NCBI RefSeq assembly: GCF_030167925.1
Contig: NZ_JASKUT010000002.1
Coordinates: 2,046,001-2,110,000 of the forward strand
Reading direction: 5' to 3'
Length of the DNA: 64,000 nucleotides
Source: Paenibacillus silviterrae
GTDB lineage: Bacteria; Bacillota; Bacilli; Paenibacillales; NBRC-103111
Both the position numbers and the translations under genes were made by a program. Shown here piece by piece: positions 8,080 through 17,318 of the stretch. Numbering within the stretch: the first letter of the stretch is position 1; every line of letters begins with the position of its first letter. The notes beneath the pieces are model-generated. The model worked only from the letters and a program-made list of their open reading frames with translations. It searched no databases and was not told the origin of the DNA.

Positions 8080-9009
8080 CTATCTATCAATGGCAGCAAG
8101 CGTCCTCCGGCTGACCGCGTCCAGCTGGGCCAGCTCTTCCGGGCTTAGCTGGATATCCGCCGCATCGGCGTTCTCCTGCATATGCTTGATGCTTTGGGAG
8201 CCGACGATGGCTGTCGTCAGCGCTTCCTGATGCAGCAGCCAGCTGATGGCAATCTGGGAGATCGCCTTGCCCTTGGCCTTCGCCATGTCCTGCAGCGTAA
8301 GGATCAGCTCGCGCTCCGCTTCCAGGTGCTCCGGCAGGAACAACCGTCGAGCCGCCCGGAAATCGCCCTCCTCCAGCTTCTTGCCGCCGACGTGGAAGGC
8401 GCCGGTCAGAATGCCCTTCGCAATCGAGCTGTAGCTCATGATCCCGATGCCGTGCTCGCGGCAATACGGCATGACATCCTGCTCGATGCTGCGGTGAAGC
8501 AGGCTGTATTCCGGCTGAATCATATCGATCTGCGCATACTGGGAAGCCTCCTGCAGCTGCTCCAGCGAGAAGTTCGACACCGCAATGGCGCGGATCAATC
8601 CCTCTTCCTTCAGCTTGTTGAATTCGGACAGGGTTTCCTTGACCGGGATGTCCAAGCTTGGCCAATGAATGTAATAAATATCGATATAATCGGTCCGCAG
8701 GCGGCGCAGGCTGGCTTCCGCCGATTTTCTTACGTTCTCGGGGGCCAGATTGGCCCGGCTGACCTTGGTGGAGATGACGCATTGCTTGCGGATATCCTCC
8801 AGTGCGGCACCGACGACCTCTTCCGAGTGACCGTTGCCGTAGCCTTCCGCGGTATCAAAGGTCGTGATTCCCATCTCAAATGCAGCGCGCAGAGCTTTCA
8901 TGTTGTTCTCGTCGCTGGTAAACTCCCACGGACCGCCCCCTAACTCCCAACAGCCGAAGGTAATGGCGGATAAGGTGAGACCGGATTTCTCCAACGTGCG
9001 GTATTTCAT
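8080..9009 (-). CDS. Aldo/keto reductase
   Basis: A second aldo/keto reductase, 309 residues. The tetrad is visible as DTAEGYGNGHSEEVVG (Asp/Tyr, about 51-66), VISTKVS (Lys, about 80) and DIYYIHWPSLD (His, about 110). The C-terminal TTAIVGSQSIKHMQENAD motif fits NADP binding. The start ATG at 9009 has GAGGAG upstream. A palindromic operator-like element lies about 80 bases upstream, suggesting control by a small-molecule sensing repressor, common for reductases that detoxify electrophiles. Physiological substrate unknown. Confidence 0.9.
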   Translation of the reverse strand: MKYRTLEKSGLTLSAITFGCWELGGGPWEFTSDENNMKALRAAFEMGITTFDTAEGYGNGHSEEVVGAALEDIRKQCVISTKVSRANLAPENVRKSAEASLRRLRTDYIDIYYIHWPSLDIPVKETLSEFNKLKEEGLIRAIAVSNFSLEQLQEASQYAQIDMIQPEYSLLHRSIEQDVMPYCREHGIGIMSYSSIAKGILTGAFHVGGKKLEEGDFRAARRLFLPEHLEAERELILTLQDMAKAKGKAISQIAISWLLHQEALTTAIVGSQSIKHMQENADAADIQLSPEELAQLDAVSRRTLAAIDR

Positions 9010-9083
9010 GATCTTCGTCTCCTCTTCTGCGAAATCGTAGTCCTTCCCATCCAGTATACCGAAACCGTTTTTCCGGGGAAAGG

Positions 9084-9111
9084 AGTTACCTTAGGTATAC
9101 CTAGTTACCTT
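9084..9111. promoter_or_regulatory. Palindromic operator candidate
   Basis: A perfect 12-bp palindrome TAGGTATACCTA (9092-9103) is flanked by direct AGTTACCTT repeats (9084-9092 and 9103-9111). It lies in the divergent region between the reductase (-) and the Tet-like GTPase (+). The symmetry suggests a dimeric repressor site; the regulator is not encoded next to it. Confidence 0.5.
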
Positions 9112-9145
9112 CATCCCAGTGCTGGACGCAGGAGGCGGTAAGGAT

Positions 9146-9170
9146 GCATACTATAGCTGTATGCTATAAT
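9146..9170 (+). promoter_or_regulatory. Promoter of the Tet-like GTPase gene (extended -10)
   Basis: TGCTATAAT (TATAAT at 9165-9170) is a strong extended -10 box. The preceding GCATAC...GTATGC inverted repeat (9146-9151, 9159-9164) overlaps it and could be an operator. No good -35 box is seen. Confidence 0.55.
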
Positions 9171-9208
9171 GAAACGTATCAATAGAGGCACGAAGCAAGG
9201 GTGATCCG

Positions 9209-11164
9209 ATGAAAAAGAAAACCATAGGCTTGTTCGCCCACGTGGATGCGGGCAAAACCACATTCGCCGAGCAGCTGCTTTATCATACGCAAAGCATTCG
9301 CGAACGAGGGAGAGTCGATCACAAGGACGCTTACCTCGACAGCCATGACATCGAGCGGGGAAGAGGCATTACCGTGTTTGCCGATCAAGCCGTGATGACG
9401 TATAAGGATTCGACCTATTATTTGATCGATACGCCCGGTCACGTCGATTTTTCTCCCGAGATGGAACGGGCCCTGCAGATAATGGACTACGCCATCCTCA
9501 TCGTGAGTGCGGTGGAAGGCGTCCAAGGGCATACGGAGACGGTGTGGCAGCTTCTGCACAAGCACCGCATTCCGACCTTCTTTTTCATCAACAAAATCGA
9601 TAGAGTATGGGCGGAGGCGGGAAGAGTTACCGAGGAAATCCGCATGCACCTGACGGAGCAGGTCTGTACGATTACCGGCAATCTTGTGAACGGCAGGCTG
9701 GAGGAGACGCTGCTTGAAAGCTTGGCGGAGCGGGAGGAGGAGTGGCTGGAGGCTTTCTTGGCAGGGGAGCGGAGCCCGGATTTTTGGCTCAAGACCTTAC
9801 AGACGAAGTTTCGCAGCCATCAGATCTTCCCTTGTACAAGCGGCTCTGCCCTGCAGGACATAGGCATCACGGAATTTCTGGAGCAGCTGCACCTGCTGAC
9901 GACGTCGGATTATGATGAGCAAGCCGATTTCGGCGGACGGGTGTATAAAATTCGGCATGACAGCAGCGGCGTGAGGATGACCTTTATGAAGGCATTGAGC
10001 GGAAAGCTAAAGGTACGTGAAGAACTATGCTATCCCACCGGGGAAGACCGAGTCTGTGAAAAGGTGAACCGGCTGCTGATCTTTAACGGGAGTAAGTCGC
10101 ATTCGGTCGATCAGGTGTCGGCAGGCGATCTGTTTGCCGTCATAGGACTTACTGCAGCTGAAGCCGGACAAGGCCTCGGAGCCTATTCGGACAAGCTGGT
10201 TTATGACATGGTACCGACCTTGAAGTCGCGGGTCATTTTCCCCGAAGCCTTGAACGTCAAGGATGTCCTTAAAGCTTTTCGGGTGCTGAATGCGGAGGAT
10301 CCGTCACTGAATGTCGTTTGGGAGGAAAGCCTGCAGGAAATTCACATCCATGTGATGGGGCTGATTCAGCTGGAGGTGCTGGAAGAGCTGGTGAGGGACC
10401 GATTTCAGCTCCAGGTTTCCTTCGGCAGCCCAGAGATTTTGTATAAAGAGACCATTCGGACGACGGTGACGGGTTATGGACATTTCGAGCCGCTCAAGCA
10501 TTATGCGGAGGTCCATCTTCTTCTGGAACCCGGTGAGCGAAACAGCGGGATTGCTTTCGAAAGCCGGTGCCATCCTAACGATTTTAGCGTGGGCCATCAG
10601 AATCTTGTGAAGACGCACCTATTCGAGAGGGATCACCATGGCTTATTGACCGGCATGCCTCTTACCGATATCAAGGTCACTTTACTAAAGGGCGGCGCCC
10701 ACAATGAGCATACCCACGGCGGTGATTTTCGCGAAGCCGCCTTCCGTGCCTTAAGGCAAGGCCTGGAGAAGGCGGAGAATGTGCTGCTCGAGCCAATGTA
10801 TCTTTTTAAAATCAAAGTGGAAATGGAGTTCCTCGGCAGGGTGTTATCCGATATTCAGCGGGCCTCGGGCCAGTTCGAACCGCCGCATACGACCGACTCT
10901 CATGCCGTTATTACCGGTAAGGCTCCAGTCGCAACCTTTATGAGCTACAGCACGGAGCTGGCTTCGTTCACCCATGGAAGGGGCATTCTGCAGCTTGTCC
11001 CCGGCGGTTATGATGTATGCCATAACGCGCAAGAGGTGATCGAACGAAAGGGCTACAGGAAGGATGCCGATCCGCTGTACAGCTCCTCGTCGATTTTTTG
11101 CGCTAAGGGTCATGGGTATATTGTGCCTTGGTACGAAGCGGAAGCCAAGATGCATTTGCTATAA
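9209..11164 (+). CDS. Tet(M)-like ribosomal-protection / EF-G family GTPase
   Basis: Translation-factor GTPase of the TetM/TetO/TetB(P)/OtrA branch, 651 residues, the usual length. G motifs are in order: AHVDAGKT (G1, 10-17), RGIT (G2, about 52), DTPGH (G3, about 74), NKID (G4, about 129). EF-G-like domains II-V follow, including a domain-IV HTHGGDFREAAFRALRQG segment. Tet(M) relatives release tetracycline from the ribosome, but many chromosomal members have no proven resistance role. It diverges from a reductase gene and has its own promoter. The RBS is AGGGTGAT. Drug resistance is therefore possible, not established. Confidence 0.82.
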   Translation: MKKKTIGLFAHVDAGKTTFAEQLLYHTQSIRERGRVDHKDAYLDSHDIERGRGITVFADQAVMTYKDSTYYLIDTPGHVDFSPEMERALQIMDYAILIVSAVEGVQGHTETVWQLLHKHRIPTFFFINKIDRVWAEAGRVTEEIRMHLTEQVCTITGNLVNGRLEETLLESLAEREEEWLEAFLAGERSPDFWLKTLQTKFRSHQIFPCTSGSALQDIGITEFLEQLHLLTTSDYDEQADFGGRVYKIRHDSSGVRMTFMKALSGKLKVREELCYPTGEDRVCEKVNRLLIFNGSKSHSVDQVSAGDLFAVIGLTAAEAGQGLGAYSDKLVYDMVPTLKSRVIFPEALNVKDVLKAFRVLNAEDPSLNVVWEESLQEIHIHVMGLIQLEVLEELVRDRFQLQVSFGSPEILYKETIRTTVTGYGHFEPLKHYAEVHLLLEPGERNSGIAFESRCHPNDFSVGHQNLVKTHLFERDHHGLLTGMPLTDIKVTLLKGGAHNEHTHGGDFREAAFRALRQGLEKAENVLLEPMYLFKIKVEMEFLGRVLSDIQRASGQFEPPHTTDSHAVITGKAPVATFMSYSTELASFTHGRGILQLVPGGYDVCHNAQEVIERKGYRKDADPLYSSSSIFCAKGHGYIVPWYEAEAKMHLL

Positions 11165-11262
11165 AATAGAGACATAGAAACGGATCATCGCCCTAGGCTT
11201 ATACCGCTCCGAAAGGTTGAGCAATATAAGATGAAATGGCACATACGATATGGGGGAATAGG

Positions 11263-11931
11263 ATGCGAACGATATTGGTGGTGGACGATGACCTGAATAT
11301 ATTGGAGCTCGTGCGGCTGCATTTAACCTCCTGGCGATATCAGGTGAAGACGGCCGACTCCGGGGAGAGAGCCTTGCAATTGTTGGATGAGACCATTGAT
11401 TTGGCGATCGTAGATGTGATGATGCCGGGCTTGGATGGGATTGCTTTAACTGAGAAGCTAAAGAAGGAATGGGACTTGCCCGTCCTTATGCTGACCGCGA
11501 AGGGGGAACTGGAGGATAAACGCGAAGCATTTACGGTAGGTGTAGACGACTATGTGACCAAGCCCTTTGAGCCTGAAGAGCTGCTCTTTCGCGTACAGGC
11601 CATCCTAAGGAGGTTCGATAAGCCTACGGATTCCATAATTACCGTCGGGGATCTAGAGATCCGCCGGCAAACCCTACAAGTCGTCAAAGGATCAAAGAAG
11701 CTGCTGCTTCCGCTGAAGGAATTCGAGTTGCTTGCCATACTGGCATCTAGACCGGGGCAAGTGTTCGTGCGGGACTATTTGATGGAGCAAGTGTGGGGAA
11801 TGGATTATGAGAGTGACGACACGCTAAATACACATATGAACCGGGTTCGAGAGCGCCTTGCCGCGCTGGGTTCCTGCGTAAAGATCCAAACCGTCCGCGG
11901 CGTCGGATACCGGGTTGAGGTTATGGAATGA
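11263..11931 (+). CDS. OmpR/PhoB-family response regulator
   Basis: DNA-binding response regulator, 222 residues. The receiver domain at 1-115 has acidic residues Asp8-Asp10, phosphoacceptor Asp51 in IVDVMMPGLDG, the Thr of LMLTAKG and the Lys of VTKPFEPEE. The winged-helix effector domain at about 125-220 ends in TVRGVGYRVE, typical of OmpR proteins. The start is ATG 11263, with GGGGGA at 11252-11257; an upstream in-frame start (11236) has no RBS. The stop overlaps the kinase start by four bases (ATGA), indicating translational coupling. The likely target is the adjacent MMPL operon. Confidence 0.93.
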   Translation: MRTILVVDDDLNILELVRLHLTSWRYQVKTADSGERALQLLDETIDLAIVDVMMPGLDGIALTEKLKKEWDLPVLMLTAKGELEDKREAFTVGVDDYVTKPFEPEELLFRVQAILRRFDKPTDSIITVGDLEIRRQTLQVVKGSKKLLLPLKEFELLAILASRPGQVFVRDYLMEQVWGMDYESDDTLNTHMNRVRERLAALGSCVKIQTVRGVGYRVEVME

Positions 11932-13322
11932 AGGCGAGATCTTCCCTGTATGTGAAATACCTTGTGGTTTCCTTGTTTATTATGTTCATCAGCTCGGTGA
12001 CGGCTTTTTTGGCGGCAAATATGTATTATCATCAAGTCCTCAAAGGGCGGAATGATGCAAAAAACGTCGAGATCGCCATGAGCATGGCCGCATACATCGG
12101 CGAACAATCGACGCTTCGGCTGGAAGAGCATTTTACGATGTTAGGGCAAATCGGATATCAGTTTCTGGTGGTTAACGCAACCGGGGATTCCCATTATTAC
12201 GGCGGCGATTTTCGATTGAAGTCATTGGATGAAGCCATTGTGGAAGACGTATTGTCCGGAGGAGTTTACCATGGGATGCGGGATTATCCCAGACAACTCT
12301 TCGTTACCGGATTTTTCGCCAATGATATTCAGAATTCGGTAGGCGTGCCTTTCATGCATGATGGGCAACGATATGCGATGTTCGTTCGACCGGATATCAA
12401 GCTGCTGTTCAGCGAAATTCATATTATCTTCGCCGGGATGGCGTTTCTCATGCTCGTATTTAGTTTGCTGGCTATCGTTGTCTCCGCATGGTATTTGGTT
12501 CGCCCGATCCAAAAGCTAACGGCCGCTACGAAGCGTATTATGGCTGAGGATTATGAGATCAACGTAAACGTCAATCGTTCAGACGAGCTCGGCAACCTTG
12601 CGGACAGCTTTAACAAGATGGCGGCCGAGCTTCAAGCCAATGAAGAGGAGCGGAAAAGCTTTATCCGAAACATATCACATGATTTCCAGTCTCCGTTGTT
12701 GAATATCGGCGGGTATGCGGCCTTATTAAAGCAAAAGGATCTCGAGGAAGCACCTCGGCAACAGTATGCATCGGTGATCGAAAGTGAAGCTGCCCGTTTA
12801 TCGAGTTTGACGAAGCAGATGTTAGTATTAACCTCTCTCGATCGCGGAAGAAAGCCGATCACATGGAGACCTTACGCATTGAATGAACAAATCGAGCGGA
12901 TCGTAATGAAATATCGTTGGCTTCTAGAAAAAGAGAATATTTCGCTTAGCCTTGAGATAGATAATGTCGTCATTACAGGCGACGAGGGCTTGTTAGAGAA
13001 TGTATGGGAAAACCTATTGTCGAATGCGATCAAATACAATAAGCCTGGGGGGGAAATTCGGATCCTTCTAAAAGTCCGGAGGAATGAAGTGAAGATTGTT
13101 TTCGAGGATACTGGCATCGGAGTCGCAGAGAAGGATCTGACACAAGTGTTCAATCGATTCTACCGGGCGGATGCTTCGCGTTCGACCGGAGGGACAGGAC
13201 TCGGGCTGGCGATCGTGAAAGAAACCATTGCACTGCATCATGGCGATGTGCGAATCGCAAGTAAATTGCATGCGGGCACAACAATTACGGTGATGTTGCC
13301 GGTAGCGCCGCACAACGTTTAG
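11928..13322 (+). CDS. Sensor histidine kinase (HAMP, HisKA)
   Basis: Membrane sensor partner of the preceding regulator, 464 residues. TM1 is at about 11-32, an extracytoplasmic sensor region at 33-163, TM2 at about 166-190, and HAMP at about 191-243. The phosphoacceptor His251 is in ISHDFQSP, an H-box with Gln where most OmpR-partner kinases have Arg. The N box is NLLSNAIKYN and the G boxes are EDTGIGV and GGTGLGLAI. The gene overlaps the regulator by four bases. The ligand is unknown; linkage to an MMPL exporter suggests envelope or lipid stress. Confidence 0.93.
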   Translation: MKARSSLYVKYLVVSLFIMFISSVTAFLAANMYYHQVLKGRNDAKNVEIAMSMAAYIGEQSTLRLEEHFTMLGQIGYQFLVVNATGDSHYYGGDFRLKSLDEAIVEDVLSGGVYHGMRDYPRQLFVTGFFANDIQNSVGVPFMHDGQRYAMFVRPDIKLLFSEIHIIFAGMAFLMLVFSLLAIVVSAWYLVRPIQKLTAATKRIMAEDYEINVNVNRSDELGNLADSFNKMAAELQANEEERKSFIRNISHDFQSPLLNIGGYAALLKQKDLEEAPRQQYASVIESEAARLSSLTKQMLVLTSLDRGRKPITWRPYALNEQIERIVMKYRWLLEKENISLSLEIDNVVITGDEGLLENVWENLLSNAIKYNKPGGEIRILLKVRRNEVKIVFEDTGIGVAEKDLTQVFNRFYRADASRSTGGTGLGLAIVKETIALHHGDVRIASKLHAGTTITVMLPVAPHNV

Positions 13323-13382
13323 ATTGAGTTTAGAATCCACTTATATACTACCTCTATATTAAATAATATGGAGGTTATTTTC

Positions 13383-13781
13383 ATGGAGAAAGCTTGGAGT
13401 TTACGTCTTATTCGATTCGCGGCCGTATTTGGTCTTATCGGGGCCATCCTTGGGGCGGATATGGCTGGGTCAGGGAACTATCAGCTGCGTGCAATCCATG
13501 CTCATATGCTGGTGGTAGGTTGGTTGTCTGTGTTCGGGTGGGGCCTCTTCTACCGTATGTTTACAATTCGGACGAAGAAGTTGGTATCCTTCCACGGTTG
13601 GTCGGCGATGATCGGATCGATTGGATTAACGATGGGGATGTTATTCTACAATGTCAACCCTCTAGGTTTTCGTGGACCATTCTCTTTAATCGCATTTATC
13701 GCAGGCGGGACGGTGCTGCTGATCAGCTTCATCTTATTTGTGATTGTTACCTTCATGATTCAAGAAGGTGATAACGCATGA
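13383..13781 (+). CDS. Four-helix membrane protein with His-rich helix
   Basis: Integral membrane protein of unknown function, 132 residues. It has four hydrophobic helices, at about 9-28, 41-60, 70-92 and 103-126. Helix 2 contains HAHMLVVGWLSVFGWGLFYR, a pattern reminiscent of the haem-copper oxidase subunit I fold (His ligand followed by a small-residue-rich helix). Conserved His in this arrangement hints at haem or quinol binding, but this is inference. ATG 13383 follows TATGGAGGT with good spacing; an in-frame ATG at 13368 is less likely. Its stop overlaps the MMPL start by four bases, so the two are coupled. Confidence 0.72.
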   Translation: MEKAWSLRLIRFAAVFGLIGAILGADMAGSGNYQLRAIHAHMLVVGWLSVFGWGLFYRMFTIRTKKLVSFHGWSAMIGSIGLTMGMLFYNVNPLGFRGPFSLIAFIAGGTVLLISFILFVIVTFMIQEGDNA

Positions 13782-15871
13782 AAGCTTGGAAAGAGAAAAG
13801 GACGTGGGTCCTGATTCTTGCGGCTTGGGTTTTCCTGGCGGGTCTATTGTCAGCCGTGACGGATTCGGCTAAAGAGCATACGTCGCCAGTAACCAATAAT
13901 GGCTTGGCGGAACATCATCAATCTGTGGAAGCAAGCTTGCGTCTCGAACAGTTCTTCCCTTCGGCCGAAGGAATTCCTCTCTTCGTTGTTTTGTCGAAGG
14001 CGGAACCGTTCAATGACAACGAGTATTTAGAGTACTTGGCGTATGCGGCGAAAGTCTTAGAATCGAATGCATTGAAGGCCGTTCATGTCGCTGAATTACC
14101 CCCAAGCGTCCGAAGTTCATTTATCGCGGAGGATAGGAAGACCTCTTTCGTACCTGGTTTCGTAACGGCCGAATTGGAAGGTCACGCTATGATGGAGCTT
14201 CTTGATACTGTAAGGACAGGGATGCTCGAGGGACTGCCTGCCGAACTTCAGATTGATTTTACAGGACCGGCTGCAATTATGGCGGATACGTCCAAAGTGT
14301 TTTCAAGCGCGGATGTGGTATTGATTATAACAACGGTCGCCATTATTTTCTTGATCCTCATTGCAATCTATCGTTCCTTATTGTTAGCGATTCTGCCTCT
14401 GATCGGAGCAGGGATCGCGTATGCCGTTGTTGATCGATTACTCGGTTTACTGGGAGAATTGGGCATCTTTACGATCGAGAAGCAAGCATTATCCATCATG
14501 ATGGTACTGCTCTTCGCAGTCATTACCGATTATTCTTTATTGTTATTCTCCCGATTTAAGGAAAATTTGATACACGGATTGACCGTCCAAGACGCTATGA
14601 GGCTTGCCGTTAAGGGCGTTACGGAGCCAATTCTGTTTAGCGGCGGCACCGTACTGCTGAGCATGCTGACATTGTTCCTTGCGGGGTACGAGCCGTATCG
14701 CAATTTCGCTCCCGTGTTTGCGGTAGCGGTAGGGATAATCATTGTTGCAGGGTTGACGTTAATGCCGGCTCTGTTCGCTTTGGCAGGTACGAAGGCTTTT
14801 TGGCCATACAGCATCAACAAGTATCGTTCAAAGCCGGTCGGGCAAACCTATTGGGGACAATTCAGCTATCTGGTTACAACGCATCCTAAGAGGATGCTCG
14901 CAGCGGTTTTGCTCGTACTCTCGATCGGGATTACGATGCTCTTGCCCATGCGATACACTTTCAATTTGTTGGACTCCTTCCCGAAGGAGATGTCGTCGGT
15001 GAGAGGGTACCAAACGTTAAGCGAGGCGTTCTCGGCCGGCGATGTGTCGCCGAGTACGGTTATCGTGGAGAGCTCCGAAGCTTTGGATGTCGAACCTATT
15101 CGTCGACTGGCGGAGTCGCTGAAAGCGCGGGAAGGCGTAGCCAATGCGCATAGCCCCCAAATTTCGGACGAATCGAAGAAAATAGCGAAGCTAACCCTCG
15201 TACCGGCACACAACCCGTTCAGCAGCATGGCGTTTACGACGATAAACTCTATCCTTGCGGAACAAGATACCCTGCTTAGGGCTAGCGGGATCGGTAACGC
15301 CAAGCTATGGATTGCGGGGGATACCTCGACGAATGTTGATATTAAAGCTGTTAGTTCCTTGGATGAACGCCTCATCCTTATTTCGGTCGCTGCGCTTATT
15401 CTGCTCATGCTGTTTATCCAAACTCGGTCCTGGATCATGCCGATTTACATGCTGGTCACTATATTGCTTTCCTATGGTGCTGCATTGGGGTTAACTGTGT
15501 TTGTATTTCAGAATATGTTGGGGTACGAGGGCATTAGCTATCGGATTCCGCTCTACACTTTTATATTTATTGTCGCTCTTGGCGTCGATTATTCGATCAT
15601 GCTGGTTGCAAGGATTCGAGAGGAACGGAAGGAGCTTGCCTATGCGGACGCCGTGCGAATTGGATTGGCGAAAACCGGCGGTGTCATTTCATCCGCAGGC
15701 TTTATATTGGCAGCCACCTTTACCGTACTAATGACCCAGCCGGTAGTGGAGCTGCGGGCTTTTGGGTTCGCGGTGGCGGCAGGCGTATTAGTAGATACTT
15801 TCCTCGTACGTCCGATTGCCATTCCCGCGCTAATGATGATCTTTCGTCAACGAAGTCATAACCAATCGTAG
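13778..15871 (+). CDS. MMPL/RND-family transporter (YdfJ-like)
   Basis: Proton-driven exporter of the MMPL family, 697 residues, with two homologous halves, each one TM helix, a large extracytoplasmic domain and a five-helix bundle. The paired family signatures with buried Asp are present: TDYSLLLFSRFKE at about 249-261 and VDYSIMLVARIREE at about 605-618. In Bacillus the relative YdfJ is controlled by an adjacent two-component system, and the layout here (regulator, kinase, small membrane protein, MMPL) is analogous. Cargo is probably a lipid or amphipathic compound, not identified. Confidence 0.9.
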   Translation: MKAWKEKRTWVLILAAWVFLAGLLSAVTDSAKEHTSPVTNNGLAEHHQSVEASLRLEQFFPSAEGIPLFVVLSKAEPFNDNEYLEYLAYAAKVLESNALKAVHVAELPPSVRSSFIAEDRKTSFVPGFVTAELEGHAMMELLDTVRTGMLEGLPAELQIDFTGPAAIMADTSKVFSSADVVLIITTVAIIFLILIAIYRSLLLAILPLIGAGIAYAVVDRLLGLLGELGIFTIEKQALSIMMVLLFAVITDYSLLLFSRFKENLIHGLTVQDAMRLAVKGVTEPILFSGGTVLLSMLTLFLAGYEPYRNFAPVFAVAVGIIIVAGLTLMPALFALAGTKAFWPYSINKYRSKPVGQTYWGQFSYLVTTHPKRMLAAVLLVLSIGITMLLPMRYTFNLLDSFPKEMSSVRGYQTLSEAFSAGDVSPSTVIVESSEALDVEPIRRLAESLKAREGVANAHSPQISDESKKIAKLTLVPAHNPFSSMAFTTINSILAEQDTLLRASGIGNAKLWIAGDTSTNVDIKAVSSLDERLILISVAALILLMLFIQTRSWIMPIYMLVTILLSYGAALGLTVFVFQNMLGYEGISYRIPLYTFIFIVALGVDYSIMLVARIREERKELAYADAVRIGLAKTGGVISSAGFILAATFTVLMTQPVVELRAFGFAVAAGVLVDTFLVRPIAIPALMMIFRQRSHNQS

Positions 15872-15892
15872 TTAGCTTTCGAAGTTGTGACT

Positions 15893-15937
15893 ATAGAACC
15901 TGCTACCGCTCTCCTAGCGACGGCAGGTTCTATTTCA
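15893..15937 (+). terminator. Terminator of the MMPL operon
   Basis: An 11-bp perfect stem (15893-15903 with 15923-15933), an inner CGCT/AGCG stem, then ATTTCATT. The stretch from here to 16073 shows no gene. Confidence 0.75.
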
Positions 15938-16073
15938 TTAGGAGAAGGAACATACTTTTTTATCGCTTGGTGGAAAAGGAGGGACTTGACTTTTTTTAAG
16001 CAGGTGTAAACCGTTCGGCTTCGTTATATGGTACAGTAGGGAATGAGTCTAATGATACTTCATACAAAAGGTC

Positions 16074-17315
16074 GTGAGCTGCTTGAGCAACCTGATGCCA
16101 TCCTCCCATCCATCGGTTCTCCGACTTCCATCCTATGCCAAATCATGGGTCGCCCGCATCCTTTCGACGACTTCGTTTCAGATGCTGTCCGTAGCCATCG
16201 GTTGGCAGATGTATGAGCTGACCAACGATGCGTTCAGTCTGGGTCTGGTTGGACTGGCCCAATTTCTGCCGATGCTGCTGCTGACCTTCCTGGTCGGACA
16301 TGTCGCCGACAGGTTCGATAGACGCAAGATCGTTTTCATATGCCAGCTGGCCGAAGCGGGGATTGCCGCGCTTCTGGTCTTCGGCAACCACGCGGGCGTC
16401 CTCGGGCGAGATCAGATTCTGATCGCGGCGGCGCTGCTCGGCGCCTGCCGGGCCTTCGAAGGGCCGACGCTGGCAGCATTGATCCCCGAGCTCGTGCCGA
16501 GGGAGATGCTGCCGCAGGCGTCCGCTTGGTCGGCTTCCGCCGGGCAGACGGCCCAAATTCTCGGGCCTTCGTTAGGCGGCCTGCTGTATTCTCTCGGACC
16601 GGCTTACGTGTACGGCACCTCGGCTGTGGCACTGCTGTCCGCTTCCGTACTGATCTTCCTGATCCGCATGGAGCGAAGGGAGCGCCGGCCGGAGGCACTG
16701 GACGCGCGTTCCGTGTTCTCGGGGCTGTCGTTTGTGTTCCGTAATAAAATCATCCTGGGCACCATCTCGCTGGATCTGTTCGCCGTTCTTCTTGGCGGCG
16801 CTACGGCATTGCTCCCGATCTTTGCGAAGGATATTCTGCATACGGGCCCGTGGGGACTAGGCCTTCTGCGTTCGGCCCCGGCGGTCGGAGCGCTGCTGAT
16901 GTCCCTTGTGCTGGCCTACTTCCCGCTGAAACGGGCGCTCGGTCCGATTCTGTTCGGGGCGCTGGCTGTCTTCGGCCTGGCGACGATTGTATTCGCGCTC
17001 TCCACCGATCTGATCCTTTCACTTGTGGCCCTGTTCTTTACCGGCGCTTCAGATGTGATCAGCGTCGTCATCCGATCGACTCTCGTTCAGCTGCATACGC
17101 CGAATGAGATGCGCGGGAGGGTCAGCGCGGTGAATTCACTCTTCGTCGGCACTTCGAATCAGCTCGGGGAATTCGAGTCCGGCACGCTGGCAGGGTTCGT
17201 CGGGGCCGTACCGGCGGTATACATCGGCGGGCTGGGGACGATTGCGATTGCGGGTCTCTGGATGTACCTGTTCCCGCAGCTTCGGCGGCTTCGGACGTTT
17301 TCGGAGGGGAAGTGA
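16074..17315 (+). CDS. MFS transporter (EntS-like MFS_3 group)
   Basis: Major facilitator exporter, 413 residues, 12 hydrophobic segments. Motif A reads GHVADRFDRRKI (about 85-96). The C-terminal half contains MRGRVSAVNSLFVGTSNQLG, characteristic of the MFS_3 branch that includes the enterobactin exporter EntS. The first Met-coded start is uncertain: GTG 16074, TTG 16083 and ATG 16095 are all in frame and only a weak AAAAGGT precedes them. The stop lies three bases before the MATE gene, so the two exporters are co-transcribed. Cargo unknown. Confidence 0.87.
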   Translation: MSCLSNLMPSSHPSVLRLPSYAKSWVARILSTTSFQMLSVAIGWQMYELTNDAFSLGLVGLAQFLPMLLLTFLVGHVADRFDRRKIVFICQLAEAGIAALLVFGNHAGVLGRDQILIAAALLGACRAFEGPTLAALIPELVPREMLPQASAWSASAGQTAQILGPSLGGLLYSLGPAYVYGTSAVALLSASVLIFLIRMERRERRPEALDARSVFSGLSFVFRNKIILGTISLDLFAVLLGGATALLPIFAKDILHTGPWGLGLLRSAPAVGALLMSLVLAYFPLKRALGPILFGALAVFGLATIVFALSTDLILSLVALFFTGASDVISVVIRSTLVQLHTPNEMRGRVSAVNSLFVGTSNQLGEFESGTLAGFVGAVPAVYIGGLGTIAIAGLWMYLFPQLRRLRTFSEGK

Positions 17316-17318
17316 CGT

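Noticed and set aside
8087..8782. A 231-codon minus-strand frame inside the second aldo/keto reductase
   Set aside because: It is in a shifted frame of a clear reductase gene and its product is Arg/Pro/Gly-rich nonsense.
15984..16040. TTGACT with TTATAT as promoter of the MFS gene
   Set aside because: No -10-like box occurs at 16-18 bases from TTGACT; the TTATAT is too far.
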